Assembly: GCA_002711415.1 (NCBI GenBank)
Contig: PARI01000019.1
Coordinates: forward strand, 1 to 35,312
Source: Phycisphaerae bacterium
GTDB lineage: Bacteria; Planctomycetota; Phycisphaerae; Phycisphaerales; SM1A02
Reading direction: 5' to 3'
Length of the DNA stretch: 35,312 nt
Both the position numbers and the translations under genes were made by a program. Below the pieces are notes generated by a model. It was given only the letters and a program-made list of their open reading frames with translations. It ran no database searches and had not been told where the DNA came from. Every line of letters starts with the position of its first letter. The stretch's first letter is position 1. Positions 1 to 6,525 of the stretch are shown one piece after another.

Positions 1-395
1 ACGGGATTGTCCGGATCGATGATGTCGATGGCGATCAGAGCATCATGCTCGAGAACAACGTAGAGCGTCTGGCCATGCCTGACCATGTCGACGATCGGCC
101 CGTCGTGCCCGACCTTGCCCAGTTCCATGGTTCGCCTGCTCCGTCCGGTGTCCGGATCGATGATCATCAGTTCCGAACCGTATGACTGGTACCAGCGCCC
201 CTCGATGACCATGACGCAGTGATGGGTGCCGCCGATGTGGTGGGTCAGTTCGAGTTTCTCCGGGCCACGGACCCGCTCCGGGGGCTTCCACAAGGATGTG
301 CATCCTGACACGATGCCGAGCCATGCGAGGAGTACAAAGGCATGGATCATGCCGGTCAGTCGTTCATGTCGATCGCGGGCCTCTGCATGGCTCAT
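1..395 (-). CDS. Lipoprotein with propeller-like repeats (C-terminus cut off by window edge)
   Basis: An open frame without a stop runs from an ATG at 395 off the left edge, giving 131 codons. The N-terminus has a hydrophobic stretch ending in the lipobox VSGC (Cys about residue 28), so the protein is probably a lipid-anchored envelope protein. After it, segments such as ELMIIDPDTG and LIAIDIIDP alternate with short linkers, as in LVIVD or PQQ-like beta-propellers. That fold is an inference from a partial sequence. The start at 395 has GGAG six bases upstream; an in-frame ATG at 419 is possible but less well placed. A -10-like TATACT lies at 426-421 on this strand. The gene is divergent from the TPR gene at 468. 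The function is not recognised. Confidence 0.7.
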   Translation of the reverse strand, partial: MSHAEARDRHERLTGMIHAFVLLAWLGIVSGCTSLWKPPERVRGPEKLELTHHIGGTHHCVMVIEGRWYQSYGSELMIIDPDTGRSRRTMELGKVGHDGPIVDMVRHGQTLYVVLEHDALIAIDIIDPDNP

Positions 396-420
396 CGTTG
401 GCTCCAAGGCAAGGGCCATG

Positions 421-426
421 AGTATA
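421..426 (-). promoter_or_regulatory. -10-like hexamer for the left-edge lipoprotein gene
   Basis: TATACT reads on the minus strand 26 bases before the ATG at 395. It would leave a short leader of about 19 nt that contains the GGAG ribosome-binding site. I see no good -35 hexamer at 16-18 bp, so this is only a candidate. Confidence 0.35.
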
Positions 427-467
427 CGTTCAGATCCACCACGACCTGATCGGGTAGGATCAGGAAC

Positions 468-791
468 ATGAGCGAACGACTCGAGAAGCTTCTGGCGATG
501 CTGGAACTGGACCCTGATGACGGGTTCTGCCTCTGGGCGATCGCACAGGAGCACCATGGCGCCGGCCGTCTGGATGAAGCCATCCAGTTCTATGACAGGG
601 TCAAGACAGTCGACCCGAGCCAGTGCTACGCGTGGTTCCCCAAGGCGAGGGCGCTCCAGTCGCTGGGCATGAAGCAGGAATCGATCGATGAACTCCGGCA
701 GGGACTCGAGGCGGCCCGAACACACCAGGATCAGGCCGCCATGGGTGAGATCCAGGAGTTCCTTGATGAGCTGGCCGGGGCGGATGCCTGA
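468..791 (+). CDS. Small TPR protein
   Basis: A 107-residue soluble protein consisting of about two and a half tetratricopeptide-like helical hairpins. The pattern is seen in AIAQEHHGAGRLDEAIQFYDRV and in AWFPKARALQSLGMKQESIDEL (A/G/A spacing followed by a Pro-containing turn). TPR modules bind partner proteins; the partner is unknown. There is no signal peptide, so it is probably cytoplasmic. AGGA lies just upstream of the ATG, and a -10-like TAGGAT ends 7 nt before the ATG, so the transcript may be very short-leadered. Its TGA overlaps the recX ATG by one base (TGATG), which implies translational coupling. Confidence 0.8.
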   Translation: MSERLEKLLAMLELDPDDGFCLWAIAQEHHGAGRLDEAIQFYDRVKTVDPSQCYAWFPKARALQSLGMKQESIDELRQGLEAARTHQDQAAMGEIQEFLDELAGADA

Positions 792-1267
792 TGGAGAACC
801 CGCCGATCGAGCAGGCGGCCTCGGCGATTCTCTCAAGGCAATCGCTCTGCGCCGGCGGACTCGGACAACGCCTTCTCAAGAAGAACTACCCTCAATCGGA
901 AGTCGACCAGGTGATCAAATCGTTCATCGCCAGAGGCTGGCTGGATGATCGGACATGGGCGATGCATCGATCAGAAACACTGCTCAGGCGAGCACCGATC
1001 TCCGCGATACTCCTGGAGAGAAAACTCATTCAGGAAGGTCTCGACCAGTCGCAGGCCGCCCTGTTCGTGTCCGAGTTGCTCCCAACCTGCGAAGAGGCTG
1101 ACCGCCTCAGGTCAAGGGCGAAACAACTGCTCGGCGACCAGTACGATGATCCATCGCACATCGGTCGAATCGGACGACGACTGAGCCGCGAGGGCTGGAC
1201 AGCCGATGAAATCCAGTCCGTGCTGGAGGAATTGCCGATGGCAACGGATTGGGACTCGCAAGCCTGA
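791..1267 (+). CDS. recX: Regulatory protein RecX
   Basis: A 158-residue protein matching the RecX family, small all-helical proteins that bind RecA filaments and modulate recombination and the SOS response. Recognisable features are RGWLDDRTWAMHRSE in the first three-helix repeat, ERKLIQEGLDQSQA in the second, and LSREGWTADEIQSVLEEL at the C-terminus, which is the standard RecX ending. The length fits the usual 150-270 residues. It starts on the A of the preceding TGA. No recA gene is visible in the window, although recX often sits next to recA. The paired TPR gene suggests a local operon. Confidence 0.88.
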   Translation: MENPPIEQAASAILSRQSLCAGGLGQRLLKKNYPQSEVDQVIKSFIARGWLDDRTWAMHRSETLLRRAPISAILLERKLIQEGLDQSQAALFVSELLPTCEEADRLRSRAKQLLGDQYDDPSHIGRIGRRLSREGWTADEIQSVLEELPMATDWDSQA

Positions 1268-1343
1268 ACACCTCGTGTACCATAGGATCCACGTGGGGAG
1301 CTCGACCAGCAGCATCCGACCACAACCAAGCGAGGATCGACCC

Positions 1344-1871
1344 ATGACCAGGCATCTCACCCTGACCACGTGCTTCGCCGCATCGATGCTGATGCTCCTG
1401 CTTCCTGGATGTTCGGGACTGAACCAGTCATCCGGCCTCAGGGGATACCCAGAGGCGATCCCGGCGCTGCAACCGTCATCGAACACCTCGATCACCTCCA
1501 TGGAAGGCTATGACCAGCCCAGCATCGTCTCGCTGGACCGGAGTGGCTGGAGCCCGATCGTGGTCCAGGTGCCACGCAAGCAGGTCGAGTTCCAGACCAC
1601 GTACGTCACCAATGTCAGGCTCGCCGACACGACCGCCCGCGAACGAGGGGAATACCCCACCGCTACAACCGCTCTTGGGCCCGGTGGCGACTGCTGCCAG
1701 CTTGCCCTGGAAGGACCGGTCGCGATCTTCTTCAGCGCCGCCGACCTGGTGCTTGCGCCTGTTGAAATGGTGTGTGGACGCTGGCCCTGGACCATGAAGT
1801 CAGGCCCCGGCGTCCACCGTGTCGCCGCCCCGCTGGAACCGTTGCCGCGAGAGCAGGACGACGGCGAATGA
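1344..1871 (+). CDS. Small lipoprotein of unknown function
   Basis: A 175-residue protein with a signal peptide ending in LLLPGC (lipid-modified Cys at about residue 23), so it is predicted to be membrane-anchored. The mature part has no domain I recognise. It contains a CC pair (GGDCCQLALEG) followed by a hydrophobic stretch, FFSAADLVLAPVEMV, seen in small planctomycete envelope proteins. The ATG at 1344 is chosen over an upstream in-frame ATG because GAGGA lies about 7 nt before it and the signal peptide begins there. Its stop overlaps the next gene's ATG by four bases (ATGA), so the two are probably translated together. Confidence 0.7.
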   Translation: MTRHLTLTTCFAASMLMLLLPGCSGLNQSSGLRGYPEAIPALQPSSNTSITSMEGYDQPSIVSLDRSGWSPIVVQVPRKQVEFQTTYVTNVRLADTTARERGEYPTATTALGPGGDCCQLALEGPVAIFFSAADLVLAPVEMVCGRWPWTMKSGPGVHRVAAPLEPLPREQDDGE

Positions 1872-2752
1872 GGCATCTCGCGTTCAAGTCCAGGATCCTG
1901 CTGGCCGTCATGATCGCCATGATGGCAACTCCTTCGGCGATGAGCTGGCAGGATGTCTCCGCTGCATCGCCATCAATGGCACCGTTGAACCAGCAGGCAC
2001 TCGCTGCCGCCAACGAAGCGTACAAGCAGACCTTGAAGGTACTGGTGACTCCCGAGGGCATGATCCGGTTCGATGCCTTCACCCGGATGTCCAGCCTTCA
2101 GGAGACACTCGAAAGCATCGTGGACACCTATGCTCGTGCACCGGAACAGGTGACTCCTGAGACCAGGATCGCGCTGCTCTGCAATGCACACAACGCCAAC
2201 ATGCTGCTACTGGTGGCCCGGGCGATGACCGACGAGACATTCCAACCGGCAAACGACCTGCCCGGACTCATGAGCCAACAGCAGGTCATGGTCTCGGGAC
2301 GACGGTCCACGATGGAGAAACTGGTGAAGGAGCAGCTGGCCTCCCTTGGCGATCCGAGGATTCATGCCGCCATCTCCAAGGGCACCTCCGGCTCACCAAG
2401 GCTGCATGGACAGCCACTGGATCCGTCGAAGCTCGACCAGCAGCTGGACTCGCTGTCTCGCAAGTGGGTCAACAACGCCGAGCTCTTCATCGTCCAGCAG
2501 GACACGCTGATCGTGCCGAACATCATTCGCGATTCCATCGACGACTTCAGCCGGAACAACGGCGAAGGAATCATCGCCTTCGTGAAGAAATATGCCGAGG
2601 ATGGCACCCCGATCTCATCGATCAGGACCATCTCCAATCCTGTCCAGGTCACGTTCGATGTTCCGCGGTGGCAACTGCTGAATGAGCCGATCCGAAGGCT
2701 CCAGGGCAGGCAGGGCGCATCCCGGAACAACGTGGGGGGACGTGGGAAATGA
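1868..2752 (+). CDS. Secreted DUF547 protein
   Basis: A 294-residue protein with an N-terminal signal sequence (LLAVMIAMMATPSAMS, likely cleaved near residue 25). The core matches DUF547. It has the ALLCNAHNANML segment, which aligns with the family's N-A-Y-N motif, and DPRIHAAISKGTSGSPRL, which aligns with the family's D-P-R-I-H...S..C/S-P motif. DUF547 has no settled biochemical role. The protein is expected in the periplasm. The start overlaps the preceding lipoprotein stop (ATGA), and the context suggests a small envelope operon that ends with cdsA. Confidence 0.8.
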   Translation: MRHLAFKSRILLAVMIAMMATPSAMSWQDVSAASPSMAPLNQQALAAANEAYKQTLKVLVTPEGMIRFDAFTRMSSLQETLESIVDTYARAPEQVTPETRIALLCNAHNANMLLLVARAMTDETFQPANDLPGLMSQQQVMVSGRRSTMEKLVKEQLASLGDPRIHAAISKGTSGSPRLHGQPLDPSKLDQQLDSLSRKWVNNAELFIVQQDTLIVPNIIRDSIDDFSRNNGEGIIAFVKKYAEDGTPISSIRTISNPVQVTFDVPRWQLLNEPIRRLQGRQGASRNNVGGRGK

Positions 2753-2777
2753 CCCACCACTCCATGCGAGCCGTGAC

Positions 2778-3104
2778 GTGAGCAACCACAGGATCAACCC
2801 GATGGAACTGGCCGAGGCGATCAACTCCGGCGAGCCACCACTCCTGGTCGACTGCAGAAGTCCGGAGGAGTTCGCTCTCGGCGCGATCGACAAGGCCGTG
2901 AACATCCCGTTGGATCGAATCTCCGAACTGATCGATTCGATCGAGGAGCCTCCATCTGGAATCGTCGTCTACTGTCACAAGGGTGTTCGGAGCCTGGCAT
3001 TCACGGCCATGCTGCTTGATGCCGGATACGATGATGTCCGAAGCCTCGATGGCGGCATCGACTTGTGGTCGGTCAGGGTAGATGACCGGATTCCACGGTA
3101 CTGA
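2778..3104 (+). CDS. Rhodanese-like sulfurtransferase
   Basis: A 108-residue single-domain rhodanese. It opens with the typical INPMELAEAI strand-helix, followed by LLVDCRSPEEFALGAIDKAVNIP. The active-site loop is CHKGVRS (residues 66-72), with catalytic Cys66 and the CxxGxR(S/T) pattern of six-residue-loop enzymes that transfer sulfur from thiosulfate or persulfide. It ends with the usual LDGGIDLW segment. The GTG start at 2778 fits the domain boundary; an in-frame ATG at 2802 would remove the first strand. There is no signal peptide, so it is probably cytoplasmic. The sulfur acceptor is unknown. Confidence 0.88.
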   Translation: MSNHRINPMELAEAINSGEPPLLVDCRSPEEFALGAIDKAVNIPLDRISELIDSIEEPPSGIVVYCHKGVRSLAFTAMLLDAGYDDVRSLDGGIDLWSVRVDDRIPRY

Positions 3105-3123
3105 TCCAGGAGCCACCCCTTTC

Positions 3124-3987
3124 ATGAACCGGATGCGATTGGTCACTGGCCCGATACTCGTGGTCGCCCTGGTACTGCTTGTCCTGCTCGACGCCTCCCT
3201 GTGCACCCTTCCAGGCACCCAGGTGCAGGGCCCGGTCATCTTCTTGCTCCTGCTCGTGGTCTGTCCGCTCGGGGCGATCGAGCTGTCCTGGCTTCTCCAT
3301 GACAGCGGCATACCGGGACGCCCCTGGATCGCGGCATGCGGCTCGATCCTCGGGGTGCTGGCCATGACCATCGCTTCGGTATGCATGACCGACCCTGTCG
3401 ATTCCACCGCGGTGCTGGGCACCTGTCTGGCGTTGATCTTCTGCCTGGCCATCTCCAGCGCCCTGCCGGCACGGTCGGTCGAGGGGACCATGTCCTCCAT
3501 CACGTCCAGCCTGTGCACGACGGTGTACATCGGCATCCTTCCCGCCTTCTGGATGCTGCTGAGACAGGAGCATTCAGCCTGGTTCATCCTCGGACTGGTG
3601 CTGGTGATCAAGTCGAGTGACATCGGGGCGTTCACAGTCGGAATGCTGGCAGGCAGACGAAAACTGATCTACTGGCTGAGTCCCGGAAAGACCTGGGAGG
3701 GATTCCTCGGAGGCGTGGGCAGTTCGGCCCTGGTCGGCATGATCATGGGGTTCTGGCTGGTACAGGATTCAGACTCACCTGCGTTCGGACCACTTGCAGG
3801 GCTTCTTGTGGGTGCGGTAATGGCCATCGTGGGCCAGGCCGGCGACCTCATCGAGAGCATGTTCAAGCGTGCCGCAGGCAGGAAGGACTCCGGCACCCTG
3901 CTTCCGGGCATGGGAGGTGTACTCGACGTGGTCGATTCACTCATCTGGACCGCACCCGTCGCATGGTGGATACTGCGGCTGATTTGA
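3124..3987 (+). CDS. cdsA: Phosphatidate cytidylyltransferase (CDP-diacylglycerol synthase)
   Basis: A 287-residue polytopic membrane enzyme that makes CDP-diacylglycerol from phosphatidate and CTP, the entry point to phospholipid synthesis. About seven or eight hydrophobic segments are visible. The C-terminal family signature is present as MFKRAAGRKDSG, then PGMGGVLDVVDS. Compared with the textbook signature (PGHGG..DR.D), His is replaced by Met and Arg by Val. The Asp ligands remain, and I believe such variants occur in related bacteria. GGAG lies about 11 nt before the ATG at 3124. It is the last gene of the plus-strand series and is followed by a stem-loop that includes its stop codon. 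Confidence 0.9.
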   Translation: MNRMRLVTGPILVVALVLLVLLDASLCTLPGTQVQGPVIFLLLLVVCPLGAIELSWLLHDSGIPGRPWIAACGSILGVLAMTIASVCMTDPVDSTAVLGTCLALIFCLAISSALPARSVEGTMSSITSSLCTTVYIGILPAFWMLLRQEHSAWFILGLVLVIKSSDIGAFTVGMLAGRRKLIYWLSPGKTWEGFLGGVGSSALVGMIMGFWLVQDSDSPAFGPLAGLLVGAVMAIVGQAGDLIESMFKRAAGRKDSGTLLPGMGGVLDVVDSLIWTAPVAWWILRLI

Positions 3988-4005
3988 ACGTCGAATCAGC
4001 TTTAT
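3978..4005 (+). terminator. Candidate intrinsic terminator after cdsA
   Basis: A perfect 7-bp stem, GCTGATT (3978-3984) with AATCAGC (3994-4000), encloses a 9-nt loop and is followed by TTTAT. The cdsA stop codon (3985-3987) lies in the loop. The T-run is short, so termination may be partial. It is placed between cdsA and the next gene, which has its own likely promoter. Confidence 0.5.
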
Positions 4006-4068
4006 GGTGGCCACACGAACGATGCCTTGCTGTTACAATGAGGCGCTTTCACCACCAGGACGTCCGCC

Positions 4069-4818
4069 ATGCCACTGCTCGAAGATCTCAGGTCACTGCA
4101 GACGGTCGATTCACAGGTTCGTGGCCTGCGAGGAAGGCTTGACTCCGCGACGACGTACCTCAACGTCCAGGTGAGAAAGATCAACGAACTTGGCTCGCTG
4201 GACGAGGAACTGCAGGGGCAGATCAAGCAGTTGCAGGCGAGCATCGCGAATCTCGAGGGCGAATCCAAGGACAAGAACGATCGCATCGAGAAGCTGCGCG
4301 AGGAGCTGAACAACTCGCAGACGACCAAGGAGTACAAGGCCGTTCTCAGCGAGATGCAGACAAGCCAGGAAAGCCGTGACGAGATCGACCAGCAGACCCT
4401 GACGCTCATCGACGAACTTGAACGACTCAAGGTTCGCCTCGAGGAGATCGCCCAGCAGAAGGTCGAGCGGGAGAAGGTCAGGATGGTCGCCGAGCAGGAA
4501 CTCCAGCAGCGGAAGAATGATGTCGGCGAACGTCTTGAACAGCTCGAGATCGAGCGGGAGACCGCCGCAAGGAGCATCCCGGACAAGAAGCTCGAACTCT
4601 TCGATCGGATCGCCGATGCCTATGACGGCGAGGTCATGGCCGAGATCGAGGAGATCAGCAAGCGGCACAAGGAATACAGCTGCAGCAGTTGCAACATGGA
4701 ACTTCCGTTCAACCTCGTCGTGCAACTGGTCAGCATGGACGCCGATGCAGTCCAGTGTCCCGCCTGCGACCGGATCCTCTGCATGCCGGAAGAGACCCGG
4801 GCCGCACTGGCCAAGTGA
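4069..4818 (+). CDS. Coiled-coil protein with C-terminal C4 zinc ribbon (DUF164/COG1579-like)
   Basis: A 249-residue protein. Residues about 5-200 form a long charged heptad-repeat coiled coil with many Glu, Lys, Gln and Leu. The C-terminus carries a four-cysteine zinc ribbon: C205xxC208 and C230xxC233 (SCSSCNMEL, QCPACDRIL). This matches the widespread bacterial COG1579 family, which is thought to act in nucleic-acid or protein interactions but has no agreed role. It is cytoplasmic. The 81 bp upstream contains a TACAAT -10-like hexamer at about 4034-4039, so it is probably transcribed separately from cdsA. It is convergent with pyrD, and the 49 bp between them shows no clear terminator. Confidence 0.85.
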   Translation: MPLLEDLRSLQTVDSQVRGLRGRLDSATTYLNVQVRKINELGSLDEELQGQIKQLQASIANLEGESKDKNDRIEKLREELNNSQTTKEYKAVLSEMQTSQESRDEIDQQTLTLIDELERLKVRLEEIAQQKVEREKVRMVAEQELQQRKNDVGERLEQLEIERETAARSIPDKKLELFDRIADAYDGEVMAEIEEISKRHKEYSCSSCNMELPFNLVVQLVSMDADAVQCPACDRILCMPEETRAALAK

Positions 4819-4867
4819 ACACCATCACGACGGTAAATAAGCGATCGTCAGCCAACCGGGCCTGAGC

Positions 4868-5806
4868 TCAGCTGGCACCGGCAGCCGACTCAGCGGCTCC
4901 GATCAGCTCGGTGATGTTCGAGCAGCCATGGCTCCGGACCCACCGGTCCAGTCCCCTGGCGATCTTCCTCGGAAGCTTGGGGTTGATGAAGAGGCCCGTC
5001 CCGATACCCACGCATGTGGCACCGGCAAGGATCATCTCGGCAGCGCCGACCCAGTCGATCACACCACCGACACCGACGATCGGGATGCCGGCCGGACCCG
5101 CGACCTCGCGGTGCACATCATGAACGATCCTCACGGCCACCTGGTGGATGACCGGTCCGCTGAGTCCGCCACGACCGTAGGAGACCCGGGGCTTTCTCGT
5201 GTTCACGCAGATCGACATCGCCGGCATGGTGTTCACCAGCGTGAGTCCGTCCACGCCGGCATCGATCGCGACCGAGGCCATCCTGACCGGGTCGTCGATG
5301 GCTGGGGACAGCTTGGCCAGTATCTTCAGGTCGGAGGCGCTCTGGCGGACCGCGCTGATCAGTTCGGCTGCTGCTGCGGGATCGCTGGCGTAATCGAGCC
5401 CGGAATCATGGTTGGGGCATGACAGGTTCAACTCGATGATTCCGAGTCGCCCGTCCTGCTGGAGCCTGGCGGCGAGGGCCTGGTACTCCTCGATCGAGGT
5501 GCCGGCGATCGAGCCGATCACTGTCGTCCCGATGCGGTCGATCTCGGGGAGCGATTCCTCGATGAACCGATCGATCCCTTTGTTGGCCAGTCCGATGGCG
5601 TTGATCATGCCCGAGGGGACATCCACGATCCTCCAGGGCTCGTGGCCTTCCCGTGGCTCGAGCGTGATCGACTTGGTGGTGATGGCACCAAGCCAGCGGG
5701 GATCAAGGACATCGGTGATCTCGCCAAGTGTCCCGCATGTCCCGGCGGCAGCGACCAGGGGATTGCCCAGGGAAGATCCGGCCAGTTCAACCTGCAGTGA
5801 ATCCAT
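4868..5806 (-). CDS. pyrD: Dihydroorotate dehydrogenase (class 1B type)
   Basis: A 312-residue FMN-dependent TIM-barrel enzyme oxidising dihydroorotate to orotate in pyrimidine synthesis. The N-terminus (LGNPLVAAAGTCG) and the NLSCPN motif (residues 127-132) are diagnostic. Cys130 is the catalytic base of class 1 enzymes; class 2 would have Ser. The C-terminal phosphate-binding region GVGGVIDWVGAAEMILAGA and VGIGTGLF is also typical. Class 1B enzymes normally partner with a PyrK iron-sulfur/FAD subunit, which is not seen here. The ATG at 5806 matches the family start; upstream in-frame codons, including a GTG at 5824, have no better ribosome-binding site. It is divergent from the TPR-YggX gene. 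Confidence 0.88.
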   Translation of the reverse strand: MDSLQVELAGSSLGNPLVAAAGTCGTLGEITDVLDPRWLGAITTKSITLEPREGHEPWRIVDVPSGMINAIGLANKGIDRFIEESLPEIDRIGTTVIGSIAGTSIEEYQALAARLQQDGRLGIIELNLSCPNHDSGLDYASDPAAAAELISAVRQSASDLKILAKLSPAIDDPVRMASVAIDAGVDGLTLVNTMPAMSICVNTRKPRVSYGRGGLSGPVIHQVAVRIVHDVHREVAGPAGIPIVGVGGVIDWVGAAEMILAGATCVGIGTGLFINPKLPRKIARGLDRWVRSHGCSNITELIGAAESAAGAS

Positions 5807-5845
5807 CGGGATGGGTTGTACCACATTCAGATGAGCTGGATGTCG

Positions 5846-5873
5846 TATGATGCCCGGATGATTCAAAGGAGAT
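5846..5873 (+). promoter_or_regulatory. -10-like hexamer and strong Shine-Dalgarno for the TPR-YggX gene
   Basis: TATGAT at 5846-5851 is followed by AAAGGAGAT at 5866-5873, seven bases before the ATG at 5880. This is one of the strongest ribosome-binding sites in the window. No convincing -35 is seen. The 73 bp shared with pyrD must carry both promoters. Confidence 0.45.
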
Positions 5874-5879
5874 TTACTC

Positions 5880-6512
5880 ATGACCTCAGCACAGGATGAT
5901 CTTGAGGCCCGTATCCAGCAGTTCGAGAACATGGCGAACGCAGATCCGGACAACGGCATGGCCCATTTCAGCCTTGGCAGCGCCTACCTCAAGGCGGACC
6001 GAGCCGCCGAAGCCGCACGCAGCCTCCAACGGTGCATCGACCTTGAACCGGGCATGAGCAAGGCGTACGAACTGTGCGGCCAGGCGATGATCGATGCAGG
6101 ATGGTCCGACCTCGCGGTGGAGATTCTTGAAACTGGACATGAGCTCGCTGGCCAGCGAGGGGACCGGCTTCCCCAGGAGGCCATGGCGGAACTGCTGGTC
6201 TCGCTCGGACGTGAGCCCAAGGAGATTCAGGCCAGCCAGGAGCAACCGACTGATGGCTCATTCACGTGCAAGCGAACCGGTCGATCCGGCACGAAGCTGC
6301 ATGATCCGCCGTTCAAGGGATCGGTCGGCGAATGGATCATGGAGAACATCTCGGCAGAGACGTGGAGAGAATGGATCGGGCAGGGAACCAAGGTCATCAA
6401 CGAGTTGCGACTGGACTTCTCCAAGGAGCAGGACCAGGACACCTATGATCAGCACATGAGAGAGTTCCTGGGGATCGACCAGGAACTGCATGACAAGCTC
6501 ACGAAGCAGTGA
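5880..6512 (+). CDS. TPR protein fused to a YggX-type Fe(II)-trafficking domain
   Basis: A 210-residue cytoplasmic protein with two parts. Residues 10-110 are two to three TPR hairpins (AHFSLGSAYLKADRAAEAARSL, KAYELCGQAMIDAGWSDLAVEIL). Residues about 128-200 match YggX, a family of ~90-residue proteins linked to iron trafficking and protection of Fe-S clusters from oxidation. The matches are TCKRTGRSG at the Cys-containing start (Cys130), then DPPFKGSVGEWIMENIS, TWREWI, and VINELRLDF, corresponding to the family's PPYPG, SKEAW..W and INE.RL signatures. YggX normally stands alone, so the TPR extension is unusual and could recruit a client protein. A near-perfect ribosome-binding site supports the start. 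Confidence 0.85.
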   Translation: MTSAQDDLEARIQQFENMANADPDNGMAHFSLGSAYLKADRAAEAARSLQRCIDLEPGMSKAYELCGQAMIDAGWSDLAVEILETGHELAGQRGDRLPQEAMAELLVSLGREPKEIQASQEQPTDGSFTCKRTGRSGTKLHDPPFKGSVGEWIMENISAETWREWIGQGTKVINELRLDFSKEQDQDTYDQHMREFLGIDQELHDKLTKQ

Positions 6513-6525
6513 TCATGCGGATCAC
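6509..6525. terminator. Small hairpin between convergent genes
   Basis: GTGATC (6509-6514) pairs with GATCAC (6520-6525) across a 5-nt loop. The arms contain the stop codons of both converging genes. There is no T-run on either side, so it may only be a mild attenuator or chance. Confidence 0.25.

Noticed and set aside
2649-3635. 328-residue minus-strand open frame
   Set aside because: It covers the rhodanese and cdsA genes in antisense; those have clear active-site motifs.
4862-4871. Palindrome CTGAGCTCAG at the end of pyrD
   Set aside because: It has no loop and no T-run, and it includes the pyrD stop. It is too short to call a terminator or operator.
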